From positions 1 to 61,374 of the forward strand of contig CALKGK010000037.1 of the NCBI GenBank assembly GCA_938085105.1: a stretch of 61,374 bases of DNA. The letters run 5' to 3'. A model generated the notes under the pieces. The model saw only the letters and a list, made by a program, of their open reading frames with translations, did no database searches and was not told where the DNA came from. This document shows, in pieces, positions 58,501-61,374 of this stretch. A program made the position numbers and the translations under genes. The first letter of the stretch is position 1; each line of letters begins with the position of its first letter. The DNA is from an uncultured Flavobacteriales bacterium. Lineage in GTDB: Bacteria > Bacteroidota > Bacteroidia > Flavobacteriales_D > Sanyastnellaceae.

Positions 58501-61374
58501 TGAGCTTTCGAAACCAAATTCTCGTGCTGCTCGATACTTGTTTTCAATTCAAGCTCATTGAGGTCAGCCACCGTTGTATTATCATTCAAATCCAAGGCAG
58601 GGAATTCTGGATCAATTTGCTGGATCAATTCGCTTTCGGTTTCGGCAAGCACGATCAATTCTGGTGTAGCTTTAGGTTCAGCAGAAACATTGACCATCTC
58701 CAAGGCACCTAAACCATCAATCTCAGCTTGATTTTGAGCTTGGAGTTCAGCTATTTCTGCGCTTTCTTCCTCATTCTTTGGTTCGAAATTGGCCAAGAAA
58801 TCTTTGTAATTGCTCAGGAGTTGAATTTGCTCTTTAGCATTCTCATTCGGGAAACTTTCAGCATTGCTCAACTGCAATCGTTTATTCTGAACATTGATGT
58901 TGGTCGCTTTTAAACTCAAAGCTTTGCTCTCTTGGAGTAATTCTAGACTCTCTTTCATCGCTGCATTTTCCCGCAGCAATTGATTCTTTTCGGCTTCGTC
59001 TTCCGAAGCGAGAATTTGTTTTTGATTGGATTTGATGTTTTGAGCAATCATATCCTCTGCATCTCTTGCAGCACTCAATTTTTCAAAGTCCAAATTATCT
59101 TCATTCCGAGCTTGATTGATCTCTTCTGCCAGTTCGGGTTGATATTCTTTCAAGAAAGTTAACGCCTCCGTGGAGTTCATTTGCACCGTATCGGTCTGTT
59201 CCTCAGATTGAGCGATGTCTTCATCCAAAACTGCAATCAATTCATCCATTGCTTTTAATTCTATTGCTACAGATGCTTTTTCTTCGGGGTCGTTCAGCTC
59301 GAGTGCTGACAAAAAGTTGCGCTGTTCAACAAGGCTTGACTTTGTATTTTGAGCCAAGACCAATTCTTTTGCAGGACTCGGTTTTGGGTCATCCTTCAAT
59401 TCCAATTGAGCGGCTTGGTAGTTTGCTTGAATGGTGTTGACCGGTTTTAATTCTATCGACTGGGCATCTGCTTTTTCTCTTATTGCAGTAATTTCATTGA
59501 GCGCCAATGCTTCTTTAAGCGGACCCTCAGCAATGGCTTCCGTTTTGTGATCTCGATCAACTTGTAAAATTGCCAACTGCTCCTTTTCTTGAGCCAATTC
59601 AGTCTCAAAGTTTTGAATTTCATCGGCCACCAAGACCTTCTCATCCGGCTCGGGGTTTTCATTGCTTAGGGATTGGGCCAAGAGAGATTGTTGTCTGGCA
59701 CGAAGGCCTTCCTCGCTTTTCAGATTCAATTGTTGTTTTGCCTTTTCTCCTTGTTCCTCAATGTATTCTAGTTCGCTTTCAAGTTGGAATAATTCTTCGG
59801 CAAGCTGGGCTTTGTCGCGTTGTTTTTTGGCGCTTTCGAGTGCGGTTTTCTTAGAAGTGATCTTGGCTTGAGTTGATCGTTCTTCTTCCTCCAAAGAAAG
59901 GCTTCTATTTTCCAATGACTTCACCTCTCTTTCCGAATTGCTCGCCAATTGACTTAAGTCGCCAATTTTATTTTTCAGCAGATCACTTCCTTCTCTTCTT
60001 CGTTCTTTTTCAGCTTGAAGTACAGCTACCAAAGCGTCCACATCCTCTTCGTTTGAGCTTCGGGCAATCTCTTGTGCGCTTTGTTCCAATGATGCTGCCA
60101 GTGCTTTGGTATCTTCAGCGCTTTGAAGCAGAACTTTGGCTACCTCCATCAAATCGTTGGCCTTGGCCTCTTCCTGTTCAGCTTCATTCACGAGCGCAAT
60201 ATACTCCTCGAAAGTCTCAAAATACGCTTCACCTTTAAGTTGGTCTAGGTCTTGAGCCAGGGTTTGTGCTTTTGCGTTGTTCAGAGCTACCTTTTCTTTG
60301 CTTTCTTGAGCAGCAGCGAGTGCACGATTTGCACGTTGACCATGAGCACGGGCTGTTTGAAGTTGTTCCTCCTTCTCTTGAAGAAGCTCATTTTTGATGG
60401 TAGCTGCATCTTGATCAGCATTCAAACCTGCCAACAAATGTGCATCATTGATATCTCTCTTAGGGTTGGCGATTTCTTTTGCTTGGGCGATGCGTTCTTC
60501 GTTAGCATTCACCTCGAGGCCTGCTTTTTGTCTTAAAACCTCAGCAGAAAGTGCTGCCAAATCTTCATTCAATTCACGATCAAAGAGGTTATTGATGATG
60601 AGTTTTTCTCTCCCATTATCGTCCACCAGTTTGAGCTCTTGTTCCAAGGCAACAGCATGATCGAAAGCGGGCAATTCAATGACTCCTTCATGAATCAAAG
60701 GTTCACCGAGCACTTGAAGGGATAAACGATAAAGTCCGGCCTTTGGAAAAGACAGCACATATCCACCATTAAAGTCGTCGGTTTGTGTTTCAGTGATCAC
60801 CGTGCCGCTCAATTCATCAACAATGGTGATTTTCGCTGCACTTTGGCTGCTGTTCTTTTCGTTCACAAATGATCCTTTGACAAACATCAACTGAACAGGA
60901 ATTCCATCCACCATCACCTTATACACATGCAGTTCTCCTTGACTGCTGTTTCTTCCCGAAGCAAAAAACGCTGTTTGGTGGGCGGAATCGGTTACAAAGA
61001 AGAGATCATCATCGGGTGTGTTTATGGCAAAGTCCAAGTTTTCGGGGCTTGAAAAGCTTTGAGCTGAACCATCGAAAATCGACTTGAAGATGTCATACCC
61101 CCCCATGGAATTGTGTCCTTTCGATGCGAAATAAAAGGTACTTCCATCTGGATGCATGTATGCGAACTCTTCGTCTTCTGGAGTATTGATGGTATTGGGC
61201 AACCTTTTGGGCTCTGAAAAACTTCCATCACCCAAAATATAAGCTTGAAAAATATCAATGCCATTTTCTCCTTTTTCACCGTAGCTCGAGAAGAATACCT
61301 CTGGACTTTCGCCATTCTTATAAAGAACACCTTGGTAGTCCATCTTTTTGTCCATTTTCGAACGCAATTCTTCT
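55596..61374 (-). CDS. Giant envelope protein: PD40 propeller, regulatory-like domain, long coiled coil, three SPOR domains (5' end outside)
   Basis: At least 1925 residues; the frame has no stop or reliable start before the right edge, so the gene continues outside. In order: PD40/WD40-like propeller segments (EVFFSSYGEKGENGIDIFQA, FAYMHPDGSTFYFASKGHNS; about 1-150), a carboxypeptidase-regulatory-like beta-domain (VKGSFVNEKNSSQSAAKITI; about 155-230), then about 1300 residues of Glu/Ala/Lys/Gln-rich coiled coil, and three SPOR-like modules near the end (VYKVQVGAFRKDIPQNLYAQ about 1605, YYTVQVGVYSKQVDPTNLP about 1740, SYRVVFGTFKDKVPSDLARA about 1850). SPOR domains bind denuded peptidoglycan. 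The order resembles PorE of the T9SS (TPR-PD40-CRD-OmpA), with SPOR replacing OmpA. Probably periplasmic and wall-linked; the exact job is inferred. Confidence 0.8.
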   Translation of the reverse strand, partial: EELRSKMDKKMDYQGVLYKNGESPEVFFSSYGEKGENGIDIFQAYILGDGSFSEPKRLPNTINTPEDEEFAYMHPDGSTFYFASKGHNSMGGYDIFKSIFDGSAQSFSSPENLDFAINTPDDDLFFVTDSAHQTAFFASGRNSSQGELHVYKVMVDGIPVQLMFVKGSFVNEKNSSQSAAKITIVDELSGTVITETQTDDFNGGYVLSFPKAGLYRLSLQVLGEPLIHEGVIELPAFDHAVALEQELKLVDDNGREKLIINNLFDRELNEDLAALSAEVLRQKAGLEVNANEERIAQAKEIANPKRDINDAHLLAGLNADQDAATIKNELLQEKEEQLQTARAHGQRANRALAAAQESKEKVALNNAKAQTLAQDLDQLKGEAYFETFEEYIALVNEAEQEEAKANDLMEVAKVLLQSAEDTKALAASLEQSAQEIARSSNEEDVDALVAVLQAEKERRREGSDLLKNKIGDLSQLASNSEREVKSLENRSLSLEEEERSTQAKITSKKTALESAKKQRDKAQLAEELFQLESELEYIEEQGEKAKQQLNLKSEEGLRARQQSLLAQSLSNENPEPDEKVLVADEIQNFETELAQEKEQLAILQVDRDHKTEAIAEGPLKEALALNEITAIREKADAQSIELKPVNTIQANYQAAQLELKDDPKPSPAKELVLAQNTKSSLVEQRNFLSALELNDPEEKASVAIELKAMDELIAVLDEDIAQSEEQTDTVQMNSTEALTFLKEYQPELAEEINQARNEDNLDFEKLSAARDAEDMIAQNIKSNQKQILASEDEAEKNQLLRENAAMKESLELLQESKALSLKATNINVQNKRLQLSNAESFPNENAKEQIQLLSNYKDFLANFEPKNEEESAEIAELQAQNQAEIDGLGALEMVNVSAEPKATPELIVLAETESELIQQIDPEFPALDLNDNTTVADLNELELKTSIEQHENLVSKAQMKMDERVFAIDASTSTEEKERLQLEITRLQSLINRKSQEQLKLIAALDKLPLENETLALSVETENQDETNGNVANENSVSNSDAIGGQDEGTLADATASEEKLDQDAEKQRELELENENTESGSDGNVALALPEDYSSKALADWSELSKEEQFEAAFVNLYETEVQTNSTIQGHSQFDDLSTDVEAAQFDKDLAEMEEKAAEIEVLESEIAQVESRREIKKLDKQIEKAFFDRSAAEIRTSEAMVVVAEQRFTDNEIKIAEEKRAQAPSLENAEWLALKVREKEQEADEAQQLSREILAEAAPEIDEIKQAEMYKRAAILQMNALELQNAALNLLKNSDQVASLDPEQIEQLKSGERIEAEILAENFSSESEETNEELPSMNDGSEDALTPDGNVADDAALNEREAEVLLAVEAEVNNEFPEIEVLAEEMEVTNPNDALLALELPESDRSKISDSEYFTPMLELDKEQLTLVSKRSALVKDRNGAQSAASGIRSEMLRVKQAAEMSTTAAEKDGLNAEFEQLKSEARVVYAQIETLDDEIESVEEEINEMEVAKASFIFDLDTAEILADGSGEDGEEKSEVVAIENTAIRAEISEANAFYYANNNRFEEYDFNFPKVLEAEVFNVVSESPYSEEQPIPINAALPEGIVYKVQVGAFRKDIPQNLYAQFAPVSGEESPSGLTRYAVGLFKAFTSADLAKKEVRSMGYKDAFVVAYKNGVRIPLYEARAESKDKGTETLAENAARSVEATRPEASVETNETVAPAVPSPATANAIPSEMDWSQTTGSYYTVQVGVYSKQVDPTNLPGVNEVMVEQIKEGLFRYTSGKFTRLEEVNTAKEQIRAAGIQDAFVTAYRNGQKVAVSSITPSNDELETETAPEVRADAPSDTISYRVVFGTFKDKVPSDLARAMLSLERKHGVIQLTKGEETTYVSRELNSEEACQEVIKSYQAFGVSVNEIQTLVNGKVGQQ

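Noticed and set aside
59949-59963. TTGACTTAAGTCGCC, one base different from the 17-bp repeat core
   Set aside because: It lies in frame inside the coiled-coil coding sequence (GDLSQLAS) without neighbouring copies, and the surrounding residues fit the protein. A one-mismatch 15-mer in 61 kb is uncommon but possible by chance.

Overview
The window looks like a chromosomal segment from a member of the Bacteroidota, most likely a marine or aquatic Flavobacteriales-type organism; I cannot name a genus. The reasons are the type IX secretion (T9SS) C-terminal sorting domains on several exported proteins (YPNP-type tails), SprB-like repeats, an LTD multi-domain protein, a PD40/SPOR envelope protein, a two-gene transketolase, many Bacteroidota-typical DUF families (DUF4407, DUF4112, DUF6913, DUF3817) and promoters matching the Bacteroidota -7 element TAnnTTTG, with few Shine-Dalgarno sites. 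No rRNA, tRNA, prophage, plasmid origin or CRISPR array was seen. No gene-free stretch exceeds 300 bases; the longest ones (11577-11804, 22494-22792, 44341-44593, 28894-29128) are described below.

Layout. 1-4.9 kb: a GH13 alpha-glucan hydrolase (cut by the left edge) divergent from a four-domain carbohydrate-binding T9SS cargo, then a SprB-repeat T9SS cargo. 4.9-11.6 kb: DUF4407 membrane protein, a DEAD-box RNA helicase, TypA/BipA GTPase and a SulP transporter. 11.6-22.8 kb: nucleic-acid and translation functions (ABC-F ATPase, GreA-like protein, RecQ, secreted endonuclease I, a second DbpA-type DEAD helicase, Tex) bounded on both sides by copies of the 17-bp repeat GGCGACGTAAGTCAATA; the right-hand set flanks an IS1595-like transposase gene with outward-facing inverted copies. 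22.8-32.1 kb: cyclophilin, SDR, small DUF genes, a TPR protein downstream of gyrA, clpC and an FtsB/DivIC-like gene. 32.2-44.3 kb: ychF-lipoprotein-rhomboid operon, outer-membrane protein, split transketolase genes with a VWA gene between them, DUF6913-dapA operon, nitroreductase, lipoproteins, msrA. 44.4-55.5 kb: a possible structured RNA, a carboxypeptidase-regulatory-like protein, ilvE, a NarL-type regulator, RNase Z, a STAS protein next to a T9SS cargo, pyrR-pyrB, rpsA and an LTD T9SS cargo. 55.6 kb to the end: a very large PD40-coiled-coil-triple-SPOR envelope protein open at the right edge.

Most of the window is housekeeping. The most unusual part is the repeat family shared by the 38-bp-period tandem array at 11.6 kb and the ends around the transposase-like gene at 21.6-22.7 kb. 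The gene has a good chromosomal-type promoter, its stop codon lies inside one repeat copy, and I could not find the usual DDE catalytic motifs of its family. This resembles, in logic, REP/RAYT systems, but with an IS1595-type protein. Other signals are several genes whose -7 box sits 4-8 nt from the start codon (probable leaderless mRNAs), a chain of hairpins including two GNRA loops ending in a terminator at 44.4-44.6 kb, hairpins at the very 5' end of the rpsA mRNA, and a terminator touching the RNase Z start codon.
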